A stretch of DNA of 64,000 nucleotides from Paulinella micropora (Eukaryota; Cercozoa; Imbricatea; Euglyphida; Paulinellidae), in the NCBI GenBank assembly GCA_019918135.1, contig WBZZ01000611.1, forward strand, positions 1 through 64,000, written 5' to 3'. The translations under genes and the position numbers were made by a program. The notes beneath the pieces are model-generated. The model searched no databases. It was not told the DNA's origin and saw only the letters and a program-made list of their open reading frames with translations. Positions within the stretch are counted from its first letter, which is position 1. The number at the start of each line of letters is the position of its first letter. Positions 12,491-23,106 of the stretch are shown one piece after another.

Positions 12491-13012
12491 TACATTACAT
12501 CACGTCACAAACCCCCCCCCCCCCCCCCCCCTCTCCACCACCACCACCACCCTTAAAGCTTTCCGAAGTTGTGTTGACTCAACGGATAGTATCATACACA
12601 CATGCATGCAGTCTCAGTACTAGTGCACAGTGCGTTTGTGCTCCTGACATGCAGCAACCTTTGATGACTCATACTGTAACGTTGTTATTCAATTTGTTTG
12701 TTCTATTTCATTTTGTAAGTACGTAATGTAATGTAATACAAATATAGTGTAATGTAATGCAGTGCATGCGCAATTAATGTAATGTAATCTAATATAATTT
12801 AAAGTAAGGTAATGTAATGTTATGTTATGTAATGTAATGTAATGTGTGTATGTGCGTGTGCACTGGTGTATATGAGACTTACAATATATATGCATGCTAT
12901 ATGTTTCATCACAAGAGAACACATGCTACTACCCGAAATTTTAGGTATGATTTCCATTTTCGCAAATTGATTTCCACGAAATCAGTCTGTGGGGGGAAAT
13001 GGTGTAGGTGAA
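12491..13012. repeat. Simple-sequence stretch: poly-C, CCA and TAATG repeats
   Basis: No gene is supported. The stretch holds a long C run at about 12511-12531 followed by CCACCACCA, then degenerate TAATG repeats at about 12720-12850. Short frames here are products of the repeats. At 12931-12966 lies a 36-bp phrase that recurs, same orientation, at 35891-35926. Confidence 0.7.
12931..12966 (+). repeat. Left copy of a 36-bp imperfect direct repeat
   Basis: The phrase ACCCGAA...GGTATG...TTTCCATTTTCGCAAA occurs here and again at 35891-35926 in the same orientation, with a few mismatches. The two copies bracket the foldback element together with element A nested in it. They might be a dispersed repeat or remains of a duplicated target. 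Confidence 0.5.
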
Positions 13013-13912
13013 GGGGGGGGTGTTTGGAGTCGTGAATCCCTTCAGCTGGAGACTCAGGAATACTGTTTTTTCACTGTTCAGGAGCGACATGGTCCGTGGT
13101 ACTTATTGCGATGCTTTTTGGGCTGTGTTTGCCACGACGTCACAAGTATTTTGCATGGTAAGATGATAGGTTAAGGAGTACTGGTCGTGTGTGCTTCTTG
13201 TTCCTTGTGCTTGGCCAATGTTGTGCCCGAGCAATTTGACGCGTCTGTGAAGACATAGTTGAACATGCCATTGGTGTAGGAAGGTTGAATGCGCGTGTAA
13301 TTGCTGGATACGAGCTTTTGTTGTTCTTGTCTGAAAGGGGGATTTATGTACGAGTGCTGGGGTTCGATGTGTAGGCGTGCTGTTGGTCTGGTTTGCTCTC
13401 CTATGCAATGTTAGCACCTCCCATGATATATATGTATGTTTACAACACTCACACAGCAAGTCTAGTTACGTCAAGCGGGACACGTATTGTTGGATAAAGC
13501 ATTCAGCAGTGCGGCCGTACGCGTCTAGGGCGGAGTTTTCATTTATTCTATACTCTTCTTTCTTCTTTTCTTTGCTTTACAATACTATTTCTTACATCTA
13601 GTCTGCAAATATTGGGGTTTCTGTGCATGTGTGTACATATACGTGCATGTAAGTATCAGTGAAAATGTATGTCTTGATGTGCGTAAAAATCTATACTTGT
13701 ACGTACCCGTAGTGTACCAGTATGTATGTACCCATGCGTGCCTATATGTATATATGTTGCATACATATACATACATGATACTTTGATACATTACACGTGA
13801 ATTAATATTGTCATGTATGTCTGTGTAAGTTTGGACGTATTTCTGCGTGTATTCATACTATTTTTTGCATGCTTTTGTGCATTTCTCTATGTACATATGG
13901 CATGTATTTCTG
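13013..13912 (+). repeat. Left arm of the foldback element (~900 bp)
   Basis: This arm is the reverse complement, with scattered differences, of 14046-14755 joined to 35622-35811. The outer end begins with a G run then TGTTTGGAGTCGTGAATCCC. The inner end is CATGTATTTCTG. No convincing coding frame is present; the stretch has many ATGTATGT-like repeats. It retains the unoccupied version of the site into which element A went (CCAAGCACAAGGAACAAG on the reverse strand near 13195-13215). Confidence 0.85.
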
Positions 13913-14045
13913 CATGTATGTACATGTACGTATGCAAGTGTTAAGTACATTCCTCTGCATGCGCATTTCGGCCGGGCAATCAATCTGATTTCAAACTTCT
14001 CACTCACCCTACGAGTGGAAATGTTCCATTTATTAATTTATTAAA

Positions 14046-14755
14046 CAGAAATACATGCCATCTGTACATAGAAAAATGCACAAAAGCATGCAAAAAATAA
14101 TATAAATACACACAGAAATACGTCCAAACTTACACAGACATACATGACAATATTAATTCACGTGTAATGTATCAAAGTATCATGTATGTGTATGTACGCA
14201 ACATATATACATATAGGCACGCATAGGTACATACATACGGGTACACTACGGGTACGTACAAGTGTAGATTTTTACGCACATCAAGACAAACATTTTCACT
14301 GATACTTACATGCACGTATATGTACACACATGCACAGAAACCCCAATATTTGCAGACTAGATGTAAGAAATAGTATTGTAAAGCAAAGAAAAGAAGAAAG
14401 AAGCGTATAGAATAAATGAAAACTCCGTCCTAGACGCGTACGGCCGCACTGCTGAATGCTTTATCCAACAATACGTGTCCAGCTTGACGTAACTAGACTT
14501 GCTGTGTGATTGTTGTAAACATACATATATATCATGGGAGGTGCTAACATTGCATAGGAGAGCAAACCAGACCAACAGCACGCCTACACATCGAACCCCA
14601 GCACTCGTACATAAATCCCCCCTTTCAGACAAGAACAACAAAAGCTCGTATCCAGCAATTACACGCGCATTCAACCTTCCTACACCAATGGCATGTTCAA
14701 CTATGTCTTCACAGACGCGTCAAATTGCTCGGGCACAACATTGGCCAAGCACAAG
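14046..14755 (-). repeat. Right arm of the foldback element, inner part
   Basis: Reverse complement of the left arm from 13912 down to about 13200. The arm is interrupted after the CACAAG at 14750-14755 by virus-like element A and resumes at 35622. Confidence 0.85.
14750..14755 (+). repeat. Target-site duplication of element A, left copy
   Basis: CACAAG directly precedes the terminal inverted repeat of element A and is repeated directly after its other end at 35616-35621. Six-base duplications are usual for Polinton-type rve integrases. Confidence 0.9.
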
Positions 14756-14894
14756 AGTAGTATAATATCGTTTTTTTAAGGTCGTTTTTTCGTGCCTTAA
14801 AACGACGCTTTTAAAAACGATTAGCCCTTCCTATTGATTTGGCGCACAATCAATACAAGAGCACAAAACACCCCAAAGAGCCCTCCACACGAGC
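14756..14894 (+). repeat. Element A terminal inverted repeat, left
   Basis: 139 bp starting AGTAGTATAATATCG. Base-by-base comparison with the reverse complement of 35477-35615 shows no difference. Perfect identity suggests a recent insertion or recent conversion of the ends. It contains an internal palindrome-like stretch around AAAACGACGCTTTTAAAAACG. Confidence 0.95.
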
Positions 14895-14971
14895 ACTGAG
14901 AGAAAAAATAAAAGATGACCGAAAAACCCTTATTTAATAAAATAAGCCCCTTTTTGGAAAATGGACTTTTC

Positions 14972-15435
14972 TTACAACTCAAGTGGGACAACCCAATTGA
15001 TAGAACCTTCATCACCGCCAACCTTCTTGGTCAAGGCTGACAGCGAAGGAAAGACGAGAATTTCCTCCTCCTCCTTACCAAGAGAAGCAAGAAAGAAATT
15101 TTTCTTTCTGGGGTTTTTCATGGTTTCATCTCTTTCAACCCACGCGAACGAATAATTATCAGTTCTCTGCGCGGGGTTTCGAACGAAATATTTTCGCTCG
15201 GCATGAAAAGAAGTTATTTTTTTTCCTATCAAGTTGAGCGAATTCCCTTGGAACCCTAACTATCTTTGGGTTCTTAAACTCCGCAGAGGCTTCAGGTTCA
15301 AGCTCGCCCCATGGCTTCCAAAAACCTACAATCATATTAATTATCATTAAAGAGATTACAATAGAGTTAGGACGTACCATCCCCAGCGATGTTGATTTCG
15401 CCGAGTTGGTCTGCTACTTCATTCGGCTCTCCCAT
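14972..15435 (-). pseudogene. Element A left-end gene region, unknown
   Basis: Minus-strand coding-like sequence starting near a candidate ATG at 15435 just inside the left terminal repeat. The translation contains WGELEPEASAEF and, further on, TKKVGGDEGSINWVVPLEL, and its base composition is richer in GC than the neighbouring genes. No family is recognised and element B has no counterpart. The frame is not continuous; a spliced gene and a decayed one cannot be told apart by eye. Confidence 0.3.
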
Positions 15436-15436
15436 A

Positions 15437-15472
15437 TTCTATTACACACACCAAAAAGCATGTGTAATAGAA
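15437..15472. terminator. 12-bp-arm hairpin between left-end gene regions
   Basis: TTCTATTACACA and its exact reverse complement TGTGTAATAGAA are separated by 12 bases. It lies between two minus-strand gene regions, where it could mark the end of the upstream transcript, as hairpins do elsewhere in this element. Confidence 0.5.
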
Positions 15473-15540
15473 ATTCCTTTGAATTAGGGTGAGGTGTTAA
15501 ACCCCTTGGTTTTTAAGAAAACCATTTGATACAAAGTCTT

Positions 15541-16070
15541 TTTAATCCGAGTTGCTACTAACACTCTCGGTTCTATAGACTCTGTGCATGTTTCTATTGT
15601 GTTCTCGTTTAATGTTAATACTATCATTTACGTGCTCGTTAATACCATCGCTTGAATATTTGTTAAACGAAGCATTAAACGATAAATGCTCGTTCTCAAT
15701 ACCAGCAATAATATTATTCATGACAATTGCGGAAAGTTGTCCGCGATTATCTTTTTTCCATCTATAGAAATTGTCTAATTCTTTGCTTTTTTTTCTGTTC
15801 CAATCTTTTCTTTCTCAAGCGAGCGATTTTATCTTCATCTACTTCATTACTTTCAATACTTAGTCGTTGCAGCATCTCATTAACCGCTTCTAGTTTTATT
15901 ATGTCTGGTTGTTTCTTTTCAACGAGACGAGCGATTTCTTTGTCAATTTTAGAATTCTTTCTTCGCATATTATTTTATCCTTATTTAGTCTATCCTTACT
16001 AGTTCTACGAATTTCATATTCTTCAAACCAATCTGTTTTAGTTTTGGTTCTGCTTGGAATTAAGTCCATC
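15541..16070 (-). pseudogene. Element A coiled-coil gene region, unknown
   Basis: Minus-strand coding-like sequence rich in Lys, Glu and Arg with heptad-like spacing (for example KIDKEIARLVEKKQPDI and EDKIARLRKKRLEQKKKQR), ending in a Ser/Asn-rich tail. A long coiled coil is likely. No homologue is seen in element B. The region is broken and no function is assigned. Confidence 0.35.
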
Positions 16071-16359
16071 TTTTTGCGACACTGCGACAAAAAAGCGAAA
16101 TTCTGTCGCAACCTCTGCGACACTGCGACACCGCCGTGTTTTGGTGTCGCATGGTGATATTCCGGAAATAGAATTTTCTAGAATTTTCTTTTTAAAAATA
16201 GACTGGTGGCAATACTTCAAATACCATTTTTCCTGTATCACGAGTAGACCTTCGCTATTGGCAGACTAATGGGTTCAAAATAGTTATTGACATTTTAGGT
16301 TGCGGGTTCAATTCCAAAGGAAGTTTGCTAATAGCAAGTAGTCTTTTATTTTTTTTTGC

Positions 16360-17364
16360 TTATAAATCCAATATTACCTTTGCCTTTTTTTCTCTCTTTG
16401 AAGTCCTGATATTCTCTGGTTGAATGTCTTCCCTCTTAAGTAATTCTTTTGTCTTTTTTTCTTTAATAACTTCTTTGGTTTGCTCTTTCATATCTTTTTC
16501 TTCGTCAATTGGTTTATTAAATTCAGTTTTCAATAAATCACGTGGGCTTACCAACTCATCGTTATTTAATATAATTTTAAACCCTTTTCGTCCTTTGACT
16601 TTATAAATAATTTTGCTGAAAGTCTTACCGCCTTTTGAAAAAATATTCCTTTTATTTTCTTTTCTTACATCATCGCCAACATTGAATTCATTAATAAGGT
16701 TATCACGTGTGATTTTCTGTTTATTTTTATCTCTTCTAGCAAAGACATCCACAGGTTTGGCTTGAATTCCTCTATGAACTTTATGATTGTACGCATTGAC
16801 TAAGTCTTGAATATAACTTACCCAGTCAAAATTTCTATTAGTTTCAAATAAAAGGTCAAGCCATCTCCTAATACTTCTTATCACTCTATCAACAACCGCA
16901 AGCGCTCTATGGTCGCCAACTTCAACGACATCGTGTTTAATCCCATTTTCAATAAAATAATCACGAGTAGCACCTTTATATTCTCCTCCGCTGTCAGTTG
17001 TAATTGACTTTGGTTTATAAGGTATAGATTTCAAAGCATAATATACTTCTTTTGCTGTTTTATTTTTTAGTGGAATGATTATTAAAAATCGGGAATGGCA
17101 ATCAATCCAAACAAGCATCCAAGCATAGCCCTTATTGCATTTCTTATCTTTTATCTTACTCATATCCGCTAAGTCAAGAAAGACTTGGTCTAATGGTTTA
17201 TCAACCCATATCGTATTCCATATTTTTGGGTTCTTTTTCTGGTGGTGAATTTCAAGTGCTTCTTCTTCTTTTGTTTTAACTACTTCTCCCGTCGGTGTGT
17301 CCTCTAATTGGCTATCAGCATTTTGATTATTAATAATTGTATGTTTATGGTCTAAATCAGGCAT
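16360..17364 (-). CDS. rve-family integrase of element A
   Basis: 334-residue retroviral-type (rve) integrase expected to insert the linear element DNA and create the 6-bp target duplication. Seen: VFLDLADM around residue 64, TTDSGGEY near 125 and HRALAVVDRVIRSIRRW near 155-170, the three conserved blocks of the RNase H-fold core, then a basic C-terminal part with a small beta domain (FSKGGKTFSKIIYKVKGRKG) and a Lys-rich tail. It ends with REDIQPENI, shared with the element B integrase, to which it is clearly related throughout. Its start lies 10 bp from the divergent start of the next gene across ATTATATACA. Confidence 0.9.
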   Translation of the reverse strand: MPDLDHKHTIINNQNADSQLEDTPTGEVVKTKEEEALEIHHQKKNPKIWNTIWVDKPLDQVFLDLADMSKIKDKKCNKGYAWMLVWIDCHSRFLIIIPLKNKTAKEVYYALKSIPYKPKSITTDSGGEYKGATRDYFIENGIKHDVVEVGDHRALAVVDRVIRSIRRWLDLLFETNRNFDWVSYIQDLVNAYNHKVHRGIQAKPVDVFARRDKNKQKITRDNLINEFNVGDDVRKENKRNIFSKGGKTFSKIIYKVKGRKGFKIILNNDELVSPRDLLKTEFNKPIDEEKDMKEQTKEVIKEKKTKELLKREDIQPENIRTSKREKKAKVILDL

Positions 17365-17374
17365 ATTATATACA
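17365..17374. promoter_or_regulatory. Ten-base divergent start region (ATTATATACA)
   Basis: The integrase start codon (minus strand) and the next gene start codon (plus strand) are separated only by ATTATATACA. The same TATA(T)ACA lies immediately before ATG at 18205-18214, 23097-23106 and 37522-37531, which suggests an initiator-like promoter element with almost no 5' untranslated leader. Confidence 0.5.
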
Positions 17375-17632
17375 ATGAGATTTTCAAAATCCGATGTTAA
17401 GAATAAAAAATATAAAGTAATTAGTCCTAAAGGTAAGGTTATTAATTTTGGAGATACTAGATATCAGCATTATAAAGACCGCATAGGACTATATTCACAT
17501 TTAGACCATTTAGATAAAGTAAGAAGAAAAAATTATAGAGCAAGAGCAAAGGCTATAAAAAATTCAAAAGGTGAATTAACTTATAATAATCCAGAGTATG
17601 CGAATTATTATTCTTATCACTATCTCTGGTAA
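17375..17632 (+). CDS. DUF5754-like small protein
   Basis: 85-residue basic protein with the pattern YKVISPKGKVINFGD, HYKDRIGLYSHLDH and RRKNYRARAKAI. This series (GK-hydrophobic-FGD, HYKD-x-GLYS-x-x-DH-x-DK-x-RR-x-x-YRAR) is what I recall for the DUF5754 family found in giant viruses and Polinton-like viruses, function unknown. A degraded counterpart sits at the same place in element B (54992-55248). It is divergent from the integrase and convergent with the acidic protein gene. Confidence 0.7.
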   Translation: MRFSKSDVKNKKYKVISPKGKVINFGDTRYQHYKDRIGLYSHLDHLDKVRRKNYRARAKAIKNSKGELTYNNPEYANYYSYHYLW

Positions 17633-17635
17633 TAT

Positions 17636-18154
17636 CTAAAATTTAAGAAACATCCGTGAGACATCATCACTTTTTTCTTTCTTAGCACCTGAAGACTGAT
17701 TATATACTTTTACACTCACACTACTAGACTTTTTTCCTTTCCCCTTCTTAGGCTTCGGTTCTTCTTCGTCGCTACTTTCGCTTTCACTTTCTTCACTCTC
17801 TGGCTCAGGCTCTGGCTTCTTACTCTTCTTCGCTCTCTTAGTTTCCGCTTTCGCTCTTTTGATTTTCATTTTCGCCATCTTTTCGGCAATGATATCAGTG
17901 AAATCAACCTCATCTTCGCTCTCACTCTTCTCCTCTGGGCTATCATTATCATGTTCAGCAATAATATCATTAGCCAAGTTCTTTTCTTCAATTTGTTTTA
18001 TTCGTTCCTCCATATCTTCATCTTCTTGCTTTACAGCATTTCGGTATTGCGCCAAAACATTTTTAGCATGTTCCATCTTTCGTTGTTTCGCTTTCGCTTT
18101 TATTCCTTCCACAGCACTACCCCAGTTCTTACGACTTGCTTCAGGGGATGGCAT
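17636..18154 (-). CDS. Acidic/basic low-complexity protein, conserved in A and B
   Basis: 172 residues. The N-terminal half is helical and Lys/Glu rich (KAKAKQRKMEHAKNVLAQYR). The middle has acidic Ser clusters (EEKSESEDEVDF, ESEESESESSDEEE) alternating with Lys blocks (KPKKGKGKKSSSVSVKVYNQ), and it ends in SRMFLKF. The same layout, with KKGKGKKSNISVNVYNQ and SRIFLKF, is seen in element B at 54484-54989, which shows it is a real gene. The phospho-acceptor-like Ser clusters resemble nucleolar or scaffold proteins; the role is unknown. Confidence 0.75.
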   Translation of the reverse strand: MPSPEASRKNWGSAVEGIKAKAKQRKMEHAKNVLAQYRNAVKQEDEDMEERIKQIEEKNLANDIIAEHDNDSPEEKSESEDEVDFTDIIAEKMAKMKIKRAKAETKRAKKSKKPEPEPESEESESESSDEEEPKPKKGKGKKSSSVSVKVYNQSSGAKKEKSDDVSRMFLKF

Positions 18155-18214
18155 TCTATGCCAAGATTTTTATATTTTTAGTATTTACAAATTAATTATT
18201 TATTATAATATACA

Positions 18215-21200
18215 ATGGGTAGTCAGTACAAAAGTTTATTAGGCCTTAATGAGTTGGCTGTTGATAGTCTAAATATACTTAACTTAGACTTAACGAACAC
18301 AAACATAGTAGGCTTAAACACTGATAGAGTGCCAGAAGATGCCGACCCGATAAATCTTTATTTCACTGATAACCGCTTTGATACACGGCTCTCTTTAAAA
18401 TCAACAACTGACATTAAAGAAGGAAAAAATTTATACTATACAGAGCAACGAGTAAGGGACAACGACGAAGTCAAAGCCTCAACTCAACACCGCTCCAATA
18501 CAAGTAATCCGCACCAAACCAGTCTATACAATCTCATAGACACAAACATATCCGCACCAGTGGTCGGGCAATACTTAACATATAATGATGTAGATGGTAA
18601 ATGGAGAAATACAACAATCGGCTCAATTGATACACTCACAGATGTGGTCATAACCGCACCGATAGCGATGAATAGTTATCTTACATATAACTCAATCAAC
18701 TGGGTAAATAAAACCTTTCCGATAAATGTTGATGAATTCGGCAATATTAGTATGGGCGGTAATTTGAATATAACAGGAGTTAATTTACTAAATACGAAAG
18801 ATGTTGATACTTGGATATCTGAGCACGAAGACAATAATGATAAAGTGTCAGCAGATGGTTCAATTAATACACACAGCGATGTGTTAATTACAGCCACACC
18901 CGCTGATAACCAACTGCTCATTTATAGCACAGGGCAATGGAGAAATGTTGCTTCACCTTTTCTTAGATTGGATGGTCTCGCCACGATGTTTGGAGATTTA
19001 AATATGGGAGGTTTTAATGTAGCAAATGTCGGTAATGTTGATGGTATTGATGCTTCCGCTCTTGACACTTCGGTGGTTAAACTAACAGGAGACCAAACCA
19101 TAACAGGAAACAAAATATTTACTACTTATTTGGGTATAAAAGATTCAAATCCATTAAACACTGGTAAGTTATTCTTCAATTACAACAATAATATGGGTTC
19201 TATTTATTCGTCGGAGGTAGGTGGAGCAACGGGATATCCACTAAGGATTGTTGGTTCTTCCATACTTCTTGCTTCTACAACGGGGAGTGGAATAACACTG
19301 ACAGGCAATGTTTTAAATTTTAGTGGCACAACAGCAATCAGCGGACTTCCAGCACCATTCTATGACACCGATGCTTCAACGAAAGCATATACTGATACGA
19401 AACTAGCAAAGGACGGCACAGTGGCTATGACGGGCAGTTTAAATATGGGTGGTTTTGCTATTACAAATGTTGGTAATGTTGATGGTGTTGATGTTTCTGT
19501 TCTTGATACTTCGGTGGTTAAACTAACAGGAGACCAAACTATAGCGGGTATTAAGACATTCAGCAGTATAATAAATGCGAGTGCGGGTATTGATATGAAA
19601 AGCCAAAGCATAACAAATGTGAATTTGGTTGATGGCGTGGATGTTTCTACTCTTGACACTTCGGTGGTTAAACTAACAGGAGACCAAACCATAGCAGGGA
19701 ATAAAAAATTTACATAAGTTTTAGAAGTAAGTGGTTCGTCCAATCCTACTACTTTTGATGGTATTGGCATCGCCTTTGATACAAAAATAGGAATGATTGC
19801 CGCACAAAAGACAGCAACAGCGACTTGGTATCCGATACAAATAACGGGTTCGTATGTAGAGTTATATTCAGGTAATAATGTAATTATAACCGCAACTGGC
19901 ACTACACTATCTTTGAATAACAACAAAATAACAAACTTAGCCACACCATCAGCAACAACGGACGGAGCAAACAAAAGTTATGTGGATACATTAGACGGGC
20001 AAAATGTGAAACTAACAGGAAACCAAACCATAGCAGGAATTAAGACATTTAGCAGTGGTCTTGAAATAACAGGAAATTCAATCAATTCAACAACAAAGGG
20101 CACATTTATCGTTTTCAATTCTACCAGTAATATTGGGTCAATTGCTAGTTTGGATATGAAAACAGCAACATATTAAAACTTTGAAATTTCTGCGAAAAAA
20201 AAAAGTTTTATTATTGACGGGACGATAGTCGGTTGGGTAAATGCTTCGGGGCTAGATTGTAATAGTAGCAAAATAGCCAACCTTGGAACTCCGACATTAG
20301 CAACGGACGGAGCGACAAAAGGGTATGCGGACACATTGGACGGGCAAAATGTAAAACTATCAACAGACCAAACCATAACAGGAAGTAAAACATTTAATGG
20401 GGCGAGCACTACGATAAAATATCTAACTTTAACGAACAATGCCGATTTTAATAATCAAACTATCACTAATGGTGGAAATATAACATATAATGGGGCAAGG
20501 ATATTAAACCAAAATGGAGGCGATATATTCTTTTCACAGACATCAGGAGATTATCAGTATTTCTTATTTACTCTAAATACCGCTACAAGCGGAACCGCGA
20601 ACCAACTAGGTTATGTATTTACGAATGTAGCATCTGATGTAAAAGGGGCGGGACTTTATATTTCAAAACTGTTGGATAATAAAGTGCTTCGTCTGACATT
20701 GTCCGTTTTAACAATGCTGGGGGTATGCGGTTTTATGGTGCCTTAGATATGAACTCAAACAATATAACAAATGGCGGAACAATAACGGGAACAACAATTA
20801 CTTCAACCGCGGGTATATCAACGACGACACTAACGGCGAGTGGATTAATAACGGCAAATGCGAGTATATCAACAACAACGGCAACCGCAAGCGGATTGAT
20901 AACGGCAAATGCGAGTATATCAACAACAACGGCAACAGCAAGTGGATTAATAACAGCAAACGCTGGGATTACATACACTGGCACACTAACGTCAGCAACA
21001 AATACAAGTGGAGCGAAAATAGGAGTTCAGGGAATAACAGACGGAACAAATGCAAAAGGAATATTTCTATGGGATACTACTAATACGAGTTGGGGAATTT
21101 ATGCAGCATCTGGTGGGGCTCTAAACACTAGAAGTTTGGCAAATGGTTTGGCGGTTTCTCTGGAAATGATTTTAGTTCGTATAGTTTTCGGTTTAGGGTT

Positions 21201-22109
21201 GCTAATGATGCTACGATGGGTTTTGTGTGGGAGAATTCAGCAGAGCAATTGTTAATGTCATTAAAAGGAGCAAACGGGACATTATGGACAAAAGGATTGA
21301 TTACGGCAAATGCGGGAATTACATACACAGGCACACTAACAACGGCATCAGCATCAACTAATGGGGCGAAAATAGCAATTCAAGGACAAACAGACGGAAC
21401 AAATGCGAGAGGAATATTTATGTGGGACATTGGAGATTCAAACTGGGGGATTTATATGAGCCAGTCTGGGGCAAATAAATCATTAAGTGGAGGAACAGCA
21501 CCAGCAGGAGGAGGTGGAGGATTAACTTCTTATTCTATTAGATTTAGAGTGAATGGTTCTTCAACGAGTGGGTTCATATGGGAGAATAATTCAAATACTG
21601 CTTTAATGTCATTAAGAGCAAGCGATGGGCAGTTATGGGTATTGTCTAATCCAATTCAATATTCAGATAGGAGGAAAAAAGAAGATATAAAGGAATGTTT
21701 AGGCTTAGATTTTATTAATAAGTTAAATCCAGTATGCTATCGTATGATTGATGACAACAAGAAATGTAGGACTGGCTTAATAGCACAGGAATTAGAAGAG
21801 ATACTAACAGAAATGGATATGCTAGATTTTGGCGGTTTTATAAAAGAAACAATTATGGTTCCCTGTCCAAAGCAAAGAAAAGAATACGAATTGAAAGGCG
21901 TGAGTGTTAATCCAGAAGATGTTAAATGTATTGATAGTGGTGATGTCGGTTATGGCATAGGTTATTCAGAGTTTATCGCACCATTAATTAAGGCCGTTCA
22001 ACAATTATCAGAAAAGGTAGGTAATCTATCGCAAGCGATAGATTTATTAGAAAAACAAAATAATAATCTCATGAATATACTACAAGAAATTAGAGAAAAT
22101 GTCAAATAA
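18215..22109 (+). pseudogene. Phage-like fibre with S74 chaperone tail (element A), broken
   Basis: Long region coding for a trimeric-fibre-type protein expected on the virion surface for host attachment. The N-terminal part has EGKNLYYTEQRVRDN, a motif common in phage fibres. The shaft repeats a unit with MGG...NVGNVDGID...LDTSVVKLTGDQTI. The C-terminus has SDRRKKEDIK and GLIAQELEEIL, the pattern of the S74 intramolecular chaperone that trims itself after trimer folding, then a coiled coil. The start follows TATAATATACA. It overlaps the next gene by 11 bases, as in element B. The region is broken; element B keeps a whole copy with a different tip. Confidence 0.85.
20805..20965 (+). repeat. 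Threefold ~57-bp tandem repeat in the fibre shaft
   Basis: Three adjacent near-identical units each encode a variant of ISTTT-(L/A)-TASGLITANA. The unit ITANAGI(T/S)-YTGTLT recurs again further on. Repeats of this kind lengthen fibre shafts by unequal exchange. Confidence 0.75.
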
Positions 22110-22449
22110 TACGACTAGACTTCATAGACCACCACCTATCATGGATGTGGATGGCGAACTAACTCCCGAATTAAAGTCTCGTGTTCTTGAAGTAGAACTA
22201 AAGACTGAGGAGAAAAAAATAGAGCACGAATTGGAAGATAACTGGAATTGTTGTTGTATAAAAAACAGACCGACAGACAGCCGACTTATTAAATACTTAT
22301 TTCAAATGGGTATCATTATCTCCATTATAACCCTTTGTATCGTAAGGCTATCTGAAAAGAACTTGCCTTGTGAGGTTGCTAATACTTATGTCGGAATCCT
22401 AACACTTTTGATTGGGATATGCCTTCCATCACCTTCTTCAAAGAAATGA
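22099..22449 (+). CDS. Small two-TM membrane protein
   Basis: 116 residues. The N-terminal 70 are polar (PPPIMDVDGELTPELKSRV, then a Cys cluster CCCIK), followed by two hydrophobic segments: LFQMGIIISIITLCIVRL (about 73-90) and NTYVGILTLLIGICLPSP (about 97-114). This polar head plus two-TM hairpin ending in a Pro-Ser tail is a layout common to small proteins of Polinton-like viruses, possibly on an internal membrane or at the vertex. The element B version (50249-50584) is nearly the same in the TM half. It overlaps the fibre end by 11 bases. Confidence 0.75.
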   Translation: MSNNTTRLHRPPPIMDVDGELTPELKSRVLEVELKTEEKKIEHELEDNWNCCCIKNRPTDSRLIKYLFQMGIIISIITLCIVRLSEKNLPCEVANTYVGILTLLIGICLPSPSSKK

Positions 22450-22695
22450 ACATTCGTATATATGTGTCATATACCACATATCATCATTTGAGCACATTAA
22501 AGGTAGTGCTTCATCAAAACTAATACACCAATCTGACATCGGTTTGTAAATACATTTGATTTTTGAGTTAATCCCGCTCTGGATACAATAAACACAACTT
22601 ATATTCTTTTTTTCACTTATCCGTGAGTAAAAGTCGCATGCCGTCCGCGAAAATATTTTGATTATTAAAAAGTTTATCATCAGTAATATAATCAT
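22438..22695 (-). CDS. Secreted or anchored Cys-rich small protein
   Basis: 85 residues. A hydrophobic N-terminus (LLMINFLIIKIF) ending in SRTACDF looks like a signal peptide. The mature part has about eight Cys in a pattern shared with element B (49974-50222): CDFYSR, C-x-YCIQ-x-G, C-x-YKPMSDWC, SFDEA, PL-x-C. It lies on the strand opposite to all neighbouring capsid-module genes, and its conservation in B shows it is real. The start could be 22695 or an internal Met at about 22680. Disulfide bonding implies passage through the ER. Function unknown. Confidence 0.7.
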   Translation of the reverse strand: MIILLMINFLIIKIFSRTACDFYSRISEKKNISCVYCIQSGINSKIKCIYKPMSDWCISFDEALPLMCSNDDMWYMTHIYECSFL

Positions 22696-23053
22696 GACTG
22701 ACTATAAATACCAAAAGATTATTTTTCTAAGCAATGATTTTGCTGGAGGAAGCAAAGCATTTAATAAAAATATCCAAATGTCATTCACACCCAAAATGAA
22801 TGTAAAATTTATCCACTATATGAACGACCAGACCGACACCAAAACCAGAATTCTTTATATGGACAGAATTGGATATATCGGAACATTTGCGGACAGCGCC
22901 ACAGCAAACATTTCAAACCTTGGTTATAATTTGGGTGTTGTCGGATGGACTGACGGCCAATATACATTTAAAGTCCTTGAAACTGCCAGCGGAAATATTG
23001 ACACAGGAAATTTAGCGGGAAGAATTGTTGTGTGTTTGGAATTCGTTGCGTAG
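22694..23053 (+). CDS. Conserved ~120-aa virion-module protein
   Basis: The start at 22694 (MTDYKYQKIIFL) is chosen over an upstream in-frame ATG because the element B protein begins MTDFKYQKIIFL. The protein is beta-rich (SFTPKMNVKFIHYMND, ILYMDRIGYIGTF, RIVVCLEF) and may be a small jelly-roll or cement-type protein; this is inferred from strand-like alternation only. It lies just upstream of the packaging ATPase in both elements. Its start codon overlaps that of the divergent Cys-rich gene in the palindrome CATG. Confidence 0.7.
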   Translation: MTDYKYQKIIFLSNDFAGGSKAFNKNIQMSFTPKMNVKFIHYMNDQTDTKTRILYMDRIGYIGTFADSATANISNLGYNLGVVGWTDGQYTFKVLETASGNIDTGNLAGRIVVCLEFVA

Positions 23054-23106
23054 CAACAATGTATGAATTTAGAAATTCATAACTATTCGTCGGGTAATAA
23101 TATACA

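Noticed and set aside
12484-12922. Short frames with poly-Pro and repeated Thr-Leu-His-Tyr
   Set aside because: Produced by the C run and the TAATG-type repeats.
13103-14765. Paired small frames on opposite strands (for example 13377-13601 and 14357-14674)
   Set aside because: They are mirror images caused by the foldback arms; nothing protein-like is conserved beyond the DNA repeat.
16240-16330. tRNA-like T-arm phrase GGGTTCAATTCC in the left part of element A
   Set aside because: The flanking bases do not form a proper acceptor stem or T-stem, and no anticodon arm is seen.
20805-20965. CRISPR-like array from the ~57-bp repeats
   Set aside because: No unique spacers; it is a coding tandem repeat in the fibre shaft.
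18676-21334. Several hydrophobic minus-strand frames across the fibre gene
   Set aside because: Antisense of the repetitive fibre coding sequence, mirrored in element B for the same reason.
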